Positions 1 to 10,096 of a stretch of DNA of 17,914 nt are shown here, one piece after another. Origin of the DNA: Bacteroidales bacterium GP2 (GTDB lineage: Bacteria > Bacteroidota > Bacteroidia > Bacteroidales > Muribaculaceae). Location of the stretch: NCBI GenBank assembly GCA_001701115.1, contig DAAJ01000117.1, positions 1 to 17,914 on the forward strand. Reading direction: 5' to 3'. The number at the start of each line of letters is the position of its first letter. Positions within the stretch are counted from its first letter, which is position 1. Under the pieces are notes generated by a model. The model was not told the origin of the DNA. It was given only the letters and a program-made list of their open reading frames with translations, and did not search any database. The position numbers were made by a program, and so were the translations under genes.

Positions 1-49
1 TTTTTTAGTTAAGAATCAGACATGGATTAATAATATAAACTTTAATGTT

Positions 50-2236
50 ATGAGTAAACTGAGATTCGATGTGGTTCAAGAAGCCTTCAAGAAGAGGGCT
101 CTTGATGTGGTTGCACCTGAAAAACGTCCTTCAGAATATTTCGGGGAACTGGTGTTCAACCGTGACAAGATGCGCAAATACCTCAAGCCGTCGACATACG
201 AAGCCCTTGTAGCATGCATAGAAGGCGACAAGGCTCTTGACCGTAACATTGCCGATCAGGTTGCTGAAGGCATGAAACAGTGGGCGATGGAACATGGGGT
301 GACTCATATCACCCATTGGTTCCAGCCATTGACCGAAGGAACAGCCGAGAAGCATGACTCTTTTATGGAATATGACGGCAAAGGAGGCATGCTCGAGGAA
401 TTTGACGGGAAATCCCTGTTCCAGCAGGAGCCGGACGCATCTTCCTTCCCTAACGGAGGAATACGTGCCACATTTGAAGCAAGAGGATATACGGCGTGGG
501 ATCCTACCTCTCCTGTGTTTATACAAGGAGACACCTTGTGCATACCCACGGTATTCATCTCATATACCGGTGAGGCGCTTGACTACAAGACTCCTCTTAA
601 ACGCGCACTCAAGGCAGTGAGCGATGCAGCAACCCCGATATGCCAGATGTTTGACCCCAACGTAAAGAAAGTATATTCTTATCTCGGATGGGAACAGGAG
701 TACTTCCTTGTTGATGAAGATTTCTATGCTGCACGCCCTGACCTCATGCTCACCGGACGCACTTTGATGGGGCATGAATCATCCAAGAACCAGCAGCTTG
801 ACGACCATTATTTTGGTGCGATACCCTCTCGCGTGGCAGCTTTCATGCGTGACATAGAGATAGCGGGCTATCGCCTTGGGATTCCTTTGAAAACACGTCA
901 CAACGAGGTTGCCCCCAACCAGTTTGAACTTGCTCCAATCTATGGCGAGACCAATCTGTCTAATGACCAGAACCAGATGATAATGAATCTGATGAACGAG
1001 ATTGCCCGCAAACACAGATTCGTGTTGCTGCTCCACGAAAAACCTTTTGCTGGAATCAACGGCAGCGGAAAACATAACAACTGGTCGCTCGGCACAGATA
1101 CGGGAACTCTATTGCTCGCTCCCGGCAAGGATCCAATGGGAAACCTACAATTTGTGACATTCTTCGTAAATGTCCTGATGGCTGTACAGAAACACAATGC
1201 TCTCCTTAAAGCATCTATCGCCACTGCTACCAATGCCCACCGCCTTGGTGCTAACGAGGCTCCTCCGGCAATAATTTCATCCTTCCTCGGAAAAACCATG
1301 ACAGATGTACTAAGGAAGTTGCTTGAGATGCCGTCGGACACTCCGATTGAAATAGCCGGCAAGAAAGGTGCGTCTGTGGGACTCATTGAAATCCCTGAGA
1401 TATTTGTTGACAATACAGATCGTAACCGCACGTCGCCTTTCGCTTTCACAGGCAATCGTTTTGAATTCCGTGCCGTAGGTTCAAGCGCAAACTGCGCCGG
1501 AGCCATGACCACACTCAATGCTGCTGTAGCAGACCAGCTCCTCACATTCAAGACCGAGGTAGACAAGGAAATTGCTTCAGGAAAACCAATGACTGTGGCA
1601 ATAATGGATGTATTGAAACCGATGATAGGTGAAATCATAGACACGGTATGCTTTGACGGCAACGGTTATACCGACCAATGGAAAGAGGAAGCTAAAAAAC
1701 GAGGTCTTGACACAGAAGTGAGCGTACCGGAGATGATACGTGAATTCACCAAGCCCGAGGCGGTGGAAATGTTTACCCGCACAGGAGTCTACACCAAGGG
1801 CGAACTCGAAGCCCGAAACGAGGTCAAATGGGAGACATATACCAAGAAAGTACAGATTGAGGCTCGCGTGCTAGGGCGTATGGCACTCAACCACATCATT
1901 CCTGCCGCCCTTACATATAAGGCAAAGTTGCTTGGAATTATAACCCAGCTTCAGCAAATATATCCCGATTCCTACAGGGATATGGCAAAGACGGAAATCA
2001 AACTTCTCGAGAAAGTGACAAGGCTCGTGGAAGATATACAGACCCGTGTAACTGATATGATCAGTGCCCGAAAGGCGGCAAACAAGATTGAGAATGAGTA
2101 TGAAAAAGCTAAAGCTTACTATGAGATAGCTGAATCATTTTCCGCAATCCGGCGTCCGATAGACAAACTCGAAGAGGTGGTGGACAATGATATGTGGCCG
2201 CTGCCGAAATACAGGGAACTGCTTTTCATAAGCTAA
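50..2236 (+). CDS. glnN: Glutamine synthetase type III (GSIII)
   Basis: This cytoplasmic enzyme makes glutamine from glutamate, ammonia and ATP, the entry step of ammonium assimilation. The 728-residue length fits the GSIII family (about 700-730 aa), well above the roughly 470 aa of GSI. Visible family signatures are THITHWFQPLTEG (about 83-95), the substrate/metal segment NGSGKHNNWS (about 336-345) and HRLGANEAPPAIIS (about 397-410). The C-terminal 150 residues are helical and charged, as in other GSIII proteins. The chosen ATG gives MSKLRFDVVQ, and a two-codon ATG-TTA-TGA overlaps just before it. Only 49 bases lie upstream, so the promoter cannot be judged. The gene heads a same-strand run with asnB, gltB and gltD, which supports a nitrogen-assimilation role. 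Family assignment is very secure; membership of one transcript with asnB is uncertain because of the hairpin between them. Confidence 0.97.
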   Translation: MSKLRFDVVQEAFKKRALDVVAPEKRPSEYFGELVFNRDKMRKYLKPSTYEALVACIEGDKALDRNIADQVAEGMKQWAMEHGVTHITHWFQPLTEGTAEKHDSFMEYDGKGGMLEEFDGKSLFQQEPDASSFPNGGIRATFEARGYTAWDPTSPVFIQGDTLCIPTVFISYTGEALDYKTPLKRALKAVSDAATPICQMFDPNVKKVYSYLGWEQEYFLVDEDFYAARPDLMLTGRTLMGHESSKNQQLDDHYFGAIPSRVAAFMRDIEIAGYRLGIPLKTRHNEVAPNQFELAPIYGETNLSNDQNQMIMNLMNEIARKHRFVLLLHEKPFAGINGSGKHNNWSLGTDTGTLLLAPGKDPMGNLQFVTFFVNVLMAVQKHNALLKASIATATNAHRLGANEAPPAIISSFLGKTMTDVLRKLLEMPSDTPIEIAGKKGASVGLIEIPEIFVDNTDRNRTSPFAFTGNRFEFRAVGSSANCAGAMTTLNAAVADQLLTFKTEVDKEIASGKPMTVAIMDVLKPMIGEIIDTVCFDGNGYTDQWKEEAKKRGLDTEVSVPEMIREFTKPEAVEMFTRTGVYTKGELEARNEVKWETYTKKVQIEARVLGRMALNHIIPAALTYKAKLLGIITQLQQIYPDSYRDMAKTEIKLLEKVTRLVEDIQTRVTDMISARKAANKIENEYEKAKAYYEIAESFSAIRRPIDKLEEVVDNDMWPLPKYRELLFIS

Positions 2237-2249
2237 ACATCTTATCCGA

Positions 2250-2284
2250 TTTGTGTGCCACCTGGCATGGCGGTGGCACACAAA
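2250..2284 (+). terminator. Hairpin after glnN (terminator or attenuator)
   Basis: A perfect 13-bp inverted repeat (2250-2262 with 2272-2284, arms TTTGTGTGCCACC / GGTGGCACACAAA) surrounds a 9-nt loop, starting 14 bases after the glnN stop. It is not followed by a real T-run, so it may be a weak terminator, an mRNA-stabilising hairpin or a partial attenuator that sets asnB-gltBD expression relative to glnN. The structure is seen directly; its function is inferred. Confidence 0.6.
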
Positions 2285-2337
2285 TTACATCCGGTTGTTT
2301 GTCTTTAAAACATAAGGTTTAATCTAAATGTCTTATT

Positions 2338-4020
2338 ATGTGTGGTATAGTTGGAATATTCAACATAAGGGAGCAATTGCCCCAAATCAGGCAGAAAGCC
2401 CTTCGCATGAGCAAAAAAATCAGGCATCGCGGACCTGATTGGAGCGGTATTTTCTGCGGAGGGTCAGCTATCCTTGCACACGAGCGGCTGAGTATCGTCG
2501 ACCCGGAGTCGGGTGGACAACCACTGTATTCCCCTGACGAAAGTATAGTTCTTGCTGTCAATGGGGAGATATATAATCATAAGGATATCCGTGCCAGCTT
2601 GTCCTACGACTTTCAAACCGGAAGTGACTGTGAAGTGGTGCTTGCACTTTGGGACAGAATCCGGGAAAATCCCACCGATGAGGCTATCTCTGTATTAATG
2701 GAGCGCCTGAACGGAATATTCGCATTCGCCCTCTATGATAAAAAACGCGATGAGTTTTTTATTGCGCGCGATCCTATTGGGGTTATTCCATTATATATCG
2801 GCAAAGATTCTGATGGCTCTGTTTACGTTGCATCGGAACTTAAGGCTCTTGAGGGGGAATGCGAGACATACGCACCTTTCTTGCCGGGTCATTATTATTA
2901 CAGCCGGGATAAAGAGATGAAACCATATTATTCTCCCGATTGGAAAGATTACGAGCATGTAAAAGATAATGATGCGGAGCCATTGTCTATCAAAAAATCA
3001 TTGCAGTCTGCAGTCAAACGGCAGCTCATGAGCGATGTGCCTTACGGTGTATTGTTGTCAGGAGGTCTTGACAGCAGCATCATTTCCGCACTCACACAGA
3101 CTTTTGCAGACCATCGAATTGAGGATGACAGCCGCACAAAAGCCTGGTGGCCGCGCCTGCATTCGTTTGCAATAGGGCTTGAAGGCGCTCCGGATTTGGT
3201 CAAGGCACGTATAGTTGCGGAGCATATCGGAACAGTACACCATGAGATTCATTATACGGTGCAGGAAGGTCTTGACGCATTGCGCGATGTGATATATTAT
3301 ATTGAAACTTATGATGTCACTACCGTCCGAGCCTCTACACCCATGTATTTGCTTGCTCGGGTCATAAAGTCGATGGGAATCAAGATGGTACTAAGCGGTG
3401 AGGGAGCCGATGAAATATTTGGCGGTTACCTGTATTTCCATAAGGCTCCGGACGCAAAGGCTTTTCATGACGAGACTGTGCAGAAAATCGGAAAGCTTTA
3501 TCTGTACGATTGCCTGCGAGCAAACAAGGCATTGAGTGCCTGGGGGGTCGAATGCAGGGTACCTTTCCTTGACAAGGAGTTTATGAATGTGGCAATGCGC
3601 ACGAATCCAGATGCAAAAATGTGCAAAGGGAGTACGATAGAGAAGAAAATTCTCCGTGAGGCATTTAAGGATATGTTGCCTGATGATATCGTATGGCGCC
3701 AAAAGGAGCAGTTTTCCGATGGTGTAGGCTACTCATGGATTGACACCCTTAAGCAAATCACCTCAGAAGCCGTTACCGACGAGCAGATGAAGCATGCGGC
3801 TGAACGGTTCCCCGTCAATACGCCGCTATGCAAGGAGGAATACTATTACCGGTGTATTTTCGAGGAGCATTTCCCCAGTAAAAACGCTGCCGCAAGTGTA
3901 CCACATGAGGCATCTGTGGCATGCTCTACATCAACAGCGTTGGCATGGGATGAATCTTTCAGGAATCTTAATGACCCCAGTGGACGTGCCGTAGCGGGGG
4001 TACACCTCCAATCGTATTAA
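2338..4020 (+). CDS. asnB: Asparagine synthetase B (glutamine-hydrolysing)
   Basis: This enzyme converts aspartate, glutamine and ATP to asparagine, glutamate, AMP and PPi in the cytoplasm. The protein starts MCGIVGIF, so Cys2 becomes the N-terminal nucleophile of the class II glutamine amidotransferase domain (about 2-200), with VNGEIYNH (N75) and GSDCEVV as further glutaminase motifs. The synthetase domain has the PP-loop SGGLDSS (241-247) and SGEGADEIFGGY (353-364). The C-terminus SGRAVAGVHLQSY is typical of bacterial AsnB, as is the 560-aa length (E. coli 554). The start is fixed because Cys must follow Met. It sits between glutamine synthetase and glutamate synthase, so it draws on the same glutamine pool. 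The gap to gltB is 42 bases, which suggests co-transcription with gltBD. Confidence 0.96.
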   Translation: MCGIVGIFNIREQLPQIRQKALRMSKKIRHRGPDWSGIFCGGSAILAHERLSIVDPESGGQPLYSPDESIVLAVNGEIYNHKDIRASLSYDFQTGSDCEVVLALWDRIRENPTDEAISVLMERLNGIFAFALYDKKRDEFFIARDPIGVIPLYIGKDSDGSVYVASELKALEGECETYAPFLPGHYYYSRDKEMKPYYSPDWKDYEHVKDNDAEPLSIKKSLQSAVKRQLMSDVPYGVLLSGGLDSSIISALTQTFADHRIEDDSRTKAWWPRLHSFAIGLEGAPDLVKARIVAEHIGTVHHEIHYTVQEGLDALRDVIYYIETYDVTTVRASTPMYLLARVIKSMGIKMVLSGEGADEIFGGYLYFHKAPDAKAFHDETVQKIGKLYLYDCLRANKALSAWGVECRVPFLDKEFMNVAMRTNPDAKMCKGSTIEKKILREAFKDMLPDDIVWRQKEQFSDGVGYSWIDTLKQITSEAVTDEQMKHAAERFPVNTPLCKEEYYYRCIFEEHFPSKNAAASVPHEASVACSTSTALAWDESFRNLNDPSGRAVAGVHLQSY

Positions 4021-4062
4021 TATTAGCATCAGCCTACCTCTGTCAAACCAGGAAAAGAAGTA

Positions 4063-7000
4063 ATGAAAAAAGAAAATAATAATAGAAAAGAAAGTTATAT
4101 GCATAATCAACAACGTGGACTTTACGATCCTCGCTTCGAGCACGATGCTTGCGGCGTAGGTCTGCTGGTAAACGTAAAAGGAATAAAGAGCCATAAACTT
4201 GTGGAACAAGGTCTCCAGGTGCTTGAACATATGGTACATCGCGGTGCCGAGGGTTCTGATCCGAAAACCGGCGATGGTGCAGGTATTATGGTACAGGTGC
4301 CCCATGAGTTTATCCTCCTTCAGGGTATCCCTGTACCGGAGAAGGGACGGTATGGCACCGGTCTGGTATTCATGCCTAAGGATGAGGAGGCACAGCAGAT
4401 GATACTTGATATCATCGAGCGGGAGTCCCTACATCTTGGTCTGAAGCTGATGGCTGTGCGTGACGTGCCGACCAATAATGAGCGTCTCGGCTCTGTAGCA
4501 CGTGCAAGCGAGCCAGCTATCAAACAGATATTTGTGTGTGATGAGGAGACCAATGACCCCATAGAGATACGTCTCTATCTGCTGCGCAAGGAGGTTGAGA
4601 AAAAAGTCGCCGCCTCCGATATAGCCGGCATAGATAAATTTTACATAGTGTCGCTTTCCTCACGTATTATAGTTTACAAGGGGATGCTTTCGAGCCTCCA
4701 GCTCCGCTATTATTATCCGGATCTTATGAATCCGCGCTTCACTACCGCAATGGCATTGGTGCACTCACGCTTTTCGACCAACACATTCCCTACATGGTCA
4801 CTGGCACAGCCCTTCCGAATGCTTGGCCATAATGGCGAAATCAATACCATCCAGGGCAACCGCCTGTGGATGAAAGCGCGCGAATCAATGCTGAAGAGCA
4901 GCCTCATGGAAGGTCATGATGTGACTCCCATAATACAACCCGGCATGAGTGACTCGGCATCGCTTGACAATGTGCTGGAGTTTTTTGTAATGGCTAACAT
5001 GAGTCTCCCACACGCTCTTGCCATGTTGGTGCCTGAGTCGTTCAACGACAAAAACCCGATATCCCCTGAACTGAAAGCGTTCTACGAATACCACTCCATA
5101 CTCATGGAGGCTTGGGACGGACCGGCTGCGTTATTATTCAGTGACGGGCGCTACGCAGGCGGCATGCTTGACCGCAACGGACTGCGTCCGGCACGCTACC
5201 TCATCACCGACAACGACACTGTCGTACTCGCATCGGAGACGGGAGTTTTACCTTTCGACCCTTCTGAAATAAAGGAGAAAGGACGTCTGCGTCCAGGCAA
5301 AATGCTTATGGTTGATATGCAGGAAGGGAAAATATACCACGATGAGGAGCTCAAGGCACAGCTCGCCTCAGAGTTTCCTTACCGTGATTGGCTCGGACAT
5401 AACCGTATCAACCTGGACAATATTACATCGGGACGCACGGTCAGCAATTCCGTAGATGATTTTGCCCGTCTGCTCCGTGCATTCTACTATAACCGTGAGG
5501 AGGTAGAGAAAATTATCACTCCCATGGTTACCGACGGCAAGGAACCGGTCAATTCCATGGGTAATGACACCCCTATCGCAGTGCTTTCCGAGCAGACGCA
5601 GCTTCTTTATAATTATTTCAGGCAGCATTTTGCCCAAGTGACCAATCCTCCTATCGATCCGTTGCGCGAAGAGTTGGTGATGAGTCTCGACAGCTATATT
5701 GGCGCAGTCAATCTGTCATTGATGGACTTCTCTCCGGAACTATGCAAAATGGTGCTTCTGAAGCGCCCCATAATCACAAACCGTGAACTCGACTTGCTCT
5801 GCAATCTTCGCTACAAGGGATTCAATACCCGTAAGCTTTCTATGACATTTCCTGTGGAGGAGGGGGCGGAAGGACTTGACAAAGCTGTCGAACGCTTGTG
5901 TCATGAGGCAGAGAGAGCTGTAGATGAAGGCTGTAACTATGTGATTCTATCAGACCGTGGAGTGGATGCCGTGACCGCACCCATTCCGGCTTTGCTTGCC
6001 ACTTCTGCGGTGCATCATCATCTCATTGATAAAAAGAAACGCTTGCAGACAGCTCTTGTCATCGAGACTGCCTCGGCGCGCGAAGTAATGCACTTCGCTC
6101 TGCTCGTCGGTTACGGTGCATCGGCTATAAATCCTTACCTCGCTTTTGCGGTAATAGATGATTTGGTGAAACGCAAGGAGATACAGCTCGATTTCAATAC
6201 TGCGTGCCGCAATTTCATCAAAGCAGTGGACAAGGGGCTACTTAAGGTGATGTCGAAGATGGGGATATCAACGCTTACATCCTATAAAGGGGCACAACTC
6301 TTTGAAGCAATTGGACTTTCGGAAGATTTATGCCGTAAGTATTTCGGCGATACCGTAAGCAAAATCGGAGGTATCGGCTTCAAGGCTCTCACCCGGGATA
6401 TTCTCTCTGCTCATAAGGAGGCGTATAGCGACCAGTTTAACCATGAACTCCCACTGCCGTTTATCGGACAATATTCTTTCCGTAAGGATGGTGAAGAGCA
6501 TGCCTGGAATCCCGAGACCATCGCAACCCTACAGCTTGCCACACGCCTGAATTCATGGACAAAATTCAAGGAATTCACATCCTTGGTGGACAACAAGCCC
6601 TTCCCGATTTTCATAAGGGATTTCCTTGAGTTCCACCCCGCGACGCCTATCCCAGTTGATGAAGTGGAGAGCGAGGAATCCATAATGCGGAGGTTTGTCA
6701 CCGGCGCCATGTCATTCGGCTCAATCAGCCGTGAGGCACATGAGGCTATGGCGATTGCCATGAATGCCATAGGCGCGCGTTCAAATACAGGTGAAGGTGG
6801 TGAGGATGCCGCCCGCTTCGGGACGCGCCCTGACGGGTCGTCGGCACGCTCCGCCATCAAGCAGGTTGCTTCCGGCCGTTTCGGTGTAACGGCAGAATAT
6901 CTTGTCAACGCCGATGAGATACAGATAAAGATAGCCCAGGGGGCGAAACCCGGCGAAGGCGGACAGCTTCCCGGCTTCAAGGTCGACAAAATCATAGCCA

Positions 7001-8592
7001 AGACCCGCCACTCCATTCCAGGGCTGACACTTATCTCTCCTCCCCCGCACCACGACATTTATTCGATAGAGGATCTTGCTCAACTCATCTTTGACCTTAA
7101 GAATGTTAATCCTGAAGCCAAGGTCAGTGTGAAGCTTGTTTCTGAAAGCGGTGTAGGCACGATAGCCGCAGGTGTAGCAAAAGCCAAAAGCGACCTCATC
7201 ACCATAAGTGGCAGTGACGGTGGCACCGGTGCTTCACCCGCCAGTTCAATACGCTATGCGGGAGTGCCTGTTGAAATTGGACTTGCCGAAACCCAGCAGA
7301 CTCTCGTGATAAACAATTTGCGCGGTCAAGTGAAACTTCAGGCTGACGGCCAGCTAAAGACGGGTCGTGATGTGCTAATCATGGCTATGCTTGGCGCCGA
7401 AGAGTATGGCTTTGCCACCAGTGCGCTAATAGTGCTTGGCTGTGTGATGATGCGCAAGTGTCATCTCAATACATGCCCGGTAGGTGTAGCAACTCAAAAC
7501 GAGGAGTTGCGCAAACGTTTTAGAGGCAGGTCGGAGTATATAATTAATTTCTTCCGGCTTCTTGCCCGCGATATCCGCGAGACGATGGCGAGTCTCGGCA
7601 TACGCCGTCTTGATGATGCCATCGGACGCACTGACCTGCTGCAGGTCAATGAGGAGATGCGTCGGCGTCTTGCTCCGGGACTGGATCTGAGCAAACTTCT
7701 GTGGCTGCCCGAAGAGGCAGCTTCCAACGCCATCATCAATGTCACCACGCAGACCCATGAGATAGACCATGTGCTTGACCGGGAAATTATATCTCGTTCT
7801 TTCCCTGCCCTGACAAGCAGGATGCCTGTGGAACTCGAATTCCCCATAGGCAATACCGACAGAGCTGTTGGTGCGATGCTTTCGGGGTATGTTGCAAAGA
7901 AATATGGAGAGGGCGGGTTACCCGAGGACAATATCAGGTGTACTTTCAAGGGGTCAGCTGGTCAGAGCTTCGGCGCCTTTCTCGCTCACGGCATTGATTT
8001 CCGCCTCGAAGGAGATGCAAACGACTACGTTGGCAAAGCATTGTCGGGTGGCAAGATTATAATAGTGCCTCCTGCGGGCTCAACTTTTGCACCTGAGGAG
8101 AATATCATTGCCGGAAATACTATATTATATGGTGCTACATCTGGCGAAGTGTATATCAATGGACGCGTTGGCGAGCGCTTCTGTGTGCGTAATTCGGGCG
8201 CGATTGCCGTTGTAGAAGGAGTAGGCGACCATTGCTGCGAATATATGACTGGAGGGCGCACGGTTGTGCTAGGTCCGACAGGACGAAATTTTGCCGCCGG
8301 CATGAGCGGAGGCGTGGCTTATGTCTGGAATCCGTCCGGCAATTTCGACTATTTCTGCAACATGGAGATGGTTGAGCTTTCGCTTATCGAGGATGTAGCG
8401 GACAACCGTGAGCTTCATCGCTTGATTTCGGCACACTACAAGCATACCCGGTCGCCTCTTGCCGCCCGGATGCTTGATAACTGGGACAATTATGCAGGTC
8501 AGTTCCTCAAGGTAATACCTATAGAGTATAAGAAGGTGCTCGAATCAGAGAAGAAAGAGAAAAACACCTGTAAGACCACCCTCAGCGTATAA
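4063..8592 (+). CDS. gltB: Glutamate synthase, large subunit
   Basis: This is the alpha subunit of glutamate synthase (GOGAT): it hydrolyses glutamine, channels the ammonia to 2-oxoglutarate and forms glutamate. At 1509 aa it has the full-length architecture. The amidotransferase domain has its nucleophile at Cys30 in HDACGVGLL, exposed after removal of a short propeptide. A central domain is followed by the FMN-binding synthase barrel (about 810-1200), with ANTGEGGEDAAR-like and GGTGASPASS motifs. The 3Fe-4S cysteines are C1127, C1133 and C1138 in CVMMRKCHLNTCPVG. A C-terminal glycine-rich beta-helix (about 1260-1490) contains GGRTVVLGPTGRNFAAGMSGG. An in-frame ATG at 4099 (MHNQQRGLYDP) leaves a more usual propeptide and is an equally possible start; the extra 12 residues are Asn/Lys-rich and may be untranslated. 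gltD follows after 23 bases. Confidence 0.97.
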   Translation: MKKENNNRKESYMHNQQRGLYDPRFEHDACGVGLLVNVKGIKSHKLVEQGLQVLEHMVHRGAEGSDPKTGDGAGIMVQVPHEFILLQGIPVPEKGRYGTGLVFMPKDEEAQQMILDIIERESLHLGLKLMAVRDVPTNNERLGSVARASEPAIKQIFVCDEETNDPIEIRLYLLRKEVEKKVAASDIAGIDKFYIVSLSSRIIVYKGMLSSLQLRYYYPDLMNPRFTTAMALVHSRFSTNTFPTWSLAQPFRMLGHNGEINTIQGNRLWMKARESMLKSSLMEGHDVTPIIQPGMSDSASLDNVLEFFVMANMSLPHALAMLVPESFNDKNPISPELKAFYEYHSILMEAWDGPAALLFSDGRYAGGMLDRNGLRPARYLITDNDTVVLASETGVLPFDPSEIKEKGRLRPGKMLMVDMQEGKIYHDEELKAQLASEFPYRDWLGHNRINLDNITSGRTVSNSVDDFARLLRAFYYNREEVEKIITPMVTDGKEPVNSMGNDTPIAVLSEQTQLLYNYFRQHFAQVTNPPIDPLREELVMSLDSYIGAVNLSLMDFSPELCKMVLLKRPIITNRELDLLCNLRYKGFNTRKLSMTFPVEEGAEGLDKAVERLCHEAERAVDEGCNYVILSDRGVDAVTAPIPALLATSAVHHHLIDKKKRLQTALVIETASAREVMHFALLVGYGASAINPYLAFAVIDDLVKRKEIQLDFNTACRNFIKAVDKGLLKVMSKMGISTLTSYKGAQLFEAIGLSEDLCRKYFGDTVSKIGGIGFKALTRDILSAHKEAYSDQFNHELPLPFIGQYSFRKDGEEHAWNPETIATLQLATRLNSWTKFKEFTSLVDNKPFPIFIRDFLEFHPATPIPVDEVESEESIMRRFVTGAMSFGSISREAHEAMAIAMNAIGARSNTGEGGEDAARFGTRPDGSSARSAIKQVASGRFGVTAEYLVNADEIQIKIAQGAKPGEGGQLPGFKVDKIIAKTRHSIPGLTLISPPPHHDIYSIEDLAQLIFDLKNVNPEAKVSVKLVSESGVGTIAAGVAKAKSDLITISGSDGGTGASPASSIRYAGVPVEIGLAETQQTLVINNLRGQVKLQADGQLKTGRDVLIMAMLGAEEYGFATSALIVLGCVMMRKCHLNTCPVGVATQNEELRKRFRGRSEYIINFFRLLARDIRETMASLGIRRLDDAIGRTDLLQVNEEMRRRLAPGLDLSKLLWLPEEAASNAIINVTTQTHEIDHVLDREIISRSFPALTSRMPVELEFPIGNTDRAVGAMLSGYVAKKYGEGGLPEDNIRCTFKGSAGQSFGAFLAHGIDFRLEGDANDYVGKALSGGKIIIVPPAGSTFAPEENIIAGNTILYGATSGEVYINGRVGERFCVRNSGAIAVVEGVGDHCCEYMTGGRTVVLGPTGRNFAAGMSGGVAYVWNPSGNFDYFCNMEMVELSLIEDVADNRELHRLISAHYKHTRSPLAARMLDNWDNYAGQFLKVIPIEYKKVLESEKKEKNTCKTTLSV

Positions 8593-8615
8593 CAATCAAT
8601 TTACCAGAAAATATA

Positions 8616-10052
8616 ATGGGAAATCCTAAAGCATTTCTTAGCATAGAGCGTAAAACAGCCGGCTACCGTCCTATAGAGGAGCGTATAACCGACTATAACG
8701 AAGTTGAGTTGCGGCTCAACGCTCCGGAGCGTCGCGAACAAGCCTCGCGGTGCATGGAATGCGGTGTACCTTTCTGCCACTGGAGTTGTCCTCTGGGCAA
8801 CCGTCAGCCCGAATGGCAGGACCGGCTCTACCGCGATGATATAAAGGGAGCCTATACACTTCTTAGCATGACCGATGACTTCCCCGAGTTTACCGGACGA
8901 ATTTGTCCGGCGTTGTGCGAGAAGGGTTGCGTTCTCAACAAAGAGCATGAGGCTGTAACTATCCGCGAAAATGAACTTGCTATAGTGGAACGCGCTTTTG
9001 CCGAGGGAATCATCAAACCCCGTATCCCCTCGAAGCGTACAGATAAGAGAATCGCGGTCATCGGCTCGGGCCCGGCAGGGTTGGCATGTGCCAATCGTCT
9101 CAATCAAGCGGGCCATAATGTGACTGTCTTTGAGAAAAACGAGCGTCCTGGAGGTCTGCTCCGTTACGGTATACCTGATTTTAAGCTCGACAAGGGAGTG
9201 ATAGACCGCCGGGTAACAATAATGGAGCAGGAAGGCGTGGAGTTTAAGTGTGGAATAAAAGCCGGAGTTGACATCACCGCCGAAGAGTTGCTTCGCGACT
9301 ATGATGCAGTGTGCCTTGCCATGGGAGCCGAAGTTCCGCGCGACCTCAAGGTGGAGGGACGCAATCTGCCGGGAGTGCATTTCGCTCTTGAATTGCTCCA
9401 ACAGCAAAATCGCGTCAATGCCGGTGCTGACATACCGGACGGTGAGCGCATTACCGCAGCGGGCAAGAATGTACTCGTAATCGGAGGTGGAGACACCGGC
9501 AGCGACTGTGTCGGAACCTCCCATCGTCAAGGTGCCCTGTCTGTTACACAAATTGAAATTATGCCTAAGCCACCTGAAGGGGACAATCCTGCAACCCCGT
9601 GGCCCTACTGGCCTGTGGTTCTTAAGACCTCCAGCAGCCATGAGGAGGGTTGTGTGCGTCGGTGGCTTCTTGACACGCGTCGCTTTTTGCCCGACTCCGA
9701 CGGCAATCTCGCCGCAGTAGAAGTAGAAGAGGTGGAATGGGAGAAAGATTCCGCAATAGGACGAATGAATATAATCCACACCGGGCGCAAAGAAACTATA
9801 AAGGCGGAACTTGTGCTTCTCGCCATGGGATTTACTAACCCTGTGAGCGAAGGATTACTTGACCAGCTGGGAGTAGAAAAAGATGGTCGTGGTAATGTCA
9901 AAGTCGATGCTTTAACTCATGCTACCGACATTGATGGCGTATTTGCTGCCGGAGATGTTGCTTCAGGCGCATCGCTTGTTGTACGTTGCATTGCCGCCGG
10001 TCGTGATACAGCCGCAGCTATCCATAACTATCTCACCAAACAAGACGACTGA
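8616..10052 (+). CDS. gltD: Glutamate synthase, small subunit
   Basis: This is the beta subunit of NADPH-dependent GOGAT: it takes electrons from NAD(P)H through FAD and passes them via iron-sulfur clusters to GltB. Its 478 aa match the family (E. coli 472). The N-terminal cysteine-rich region carries C46, C49, C54 and C58 (CMECGVPFCHWSCP) and C97, C101 and C105 (CPALCEKGC), consistent with two 4Fe-4S clusters. The FAD Rossmann motif is IAVIGSGPAGLACA (about 146-159) and the NADPH motif VLVIGGGDTGSDC (about 287-299). A C-terminal GVFAAGDVASGASLVV segment is the usual second FAD motif. It is almost certainly translated with gltB from one message, which ends at the hairpin at 10097-10143. A long antisense reading frame across this gene is a codon-bias artefact. 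Confidence 0.97.
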   Translation: MGNPKAFLSIERKTAGYRPIEERITDYNEVELRLNAPERREQASRCMECGVPFCHWSCPLGNRQPEWQDRLYRDDIKGAYTLLSMTDDFPEFTGRICPALCEKGCVLNKEHEAVTIRENELAIVERAFAEGIIKPRIPSKRTDKRIAVIGSGPAGLACANRLNQAGHNVTVFEKNERPGGLLRYGIPDFKLDKGVIDRRVTIMEQEGVEFKCGIKAGVDITAEELLRDYDAVCLAMGAEVPRDLKVEGRNLPGVHFALELLQQQNRVNAGADIPDGERITAAGKNVLVIGGGDTGSDCVGTSHRQGALSVTQIEIMPKPPEGDNPATPWPYWPVVLKTSSSHEEGCVRRWLLDTRRFLPDSDGNLAAVEVEEVEWEKDSAIGRMNIIHTGRKETIKAELVLLAMGFTNPVSEGLLDQLGVEKDGRGNVKVDALTHATDIDGVFAAGDVASGASLVVRCIAAGRDTAAAIHNYLTKQDD

Positions 10053-10096
10053 GCCTTATAAGGAACCCATAACCAAGCAATCTCCTCAGTATAACC

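Noticed and set aside
940..1662. 240-codon open frame on the minus strand opposite glnN
   Set aside because: It lies entirely within a well-conserved GSIII gene and shows no domain or signal of its own.
8601..9779. 392-codon open frame on the minus strand opposite gltD
   Set aside because: The opposite strand encodes a complete GltD with all cofactor motifs; the antisense product is low-complexity in character, has no recognisable domain, and arises from codon bias.
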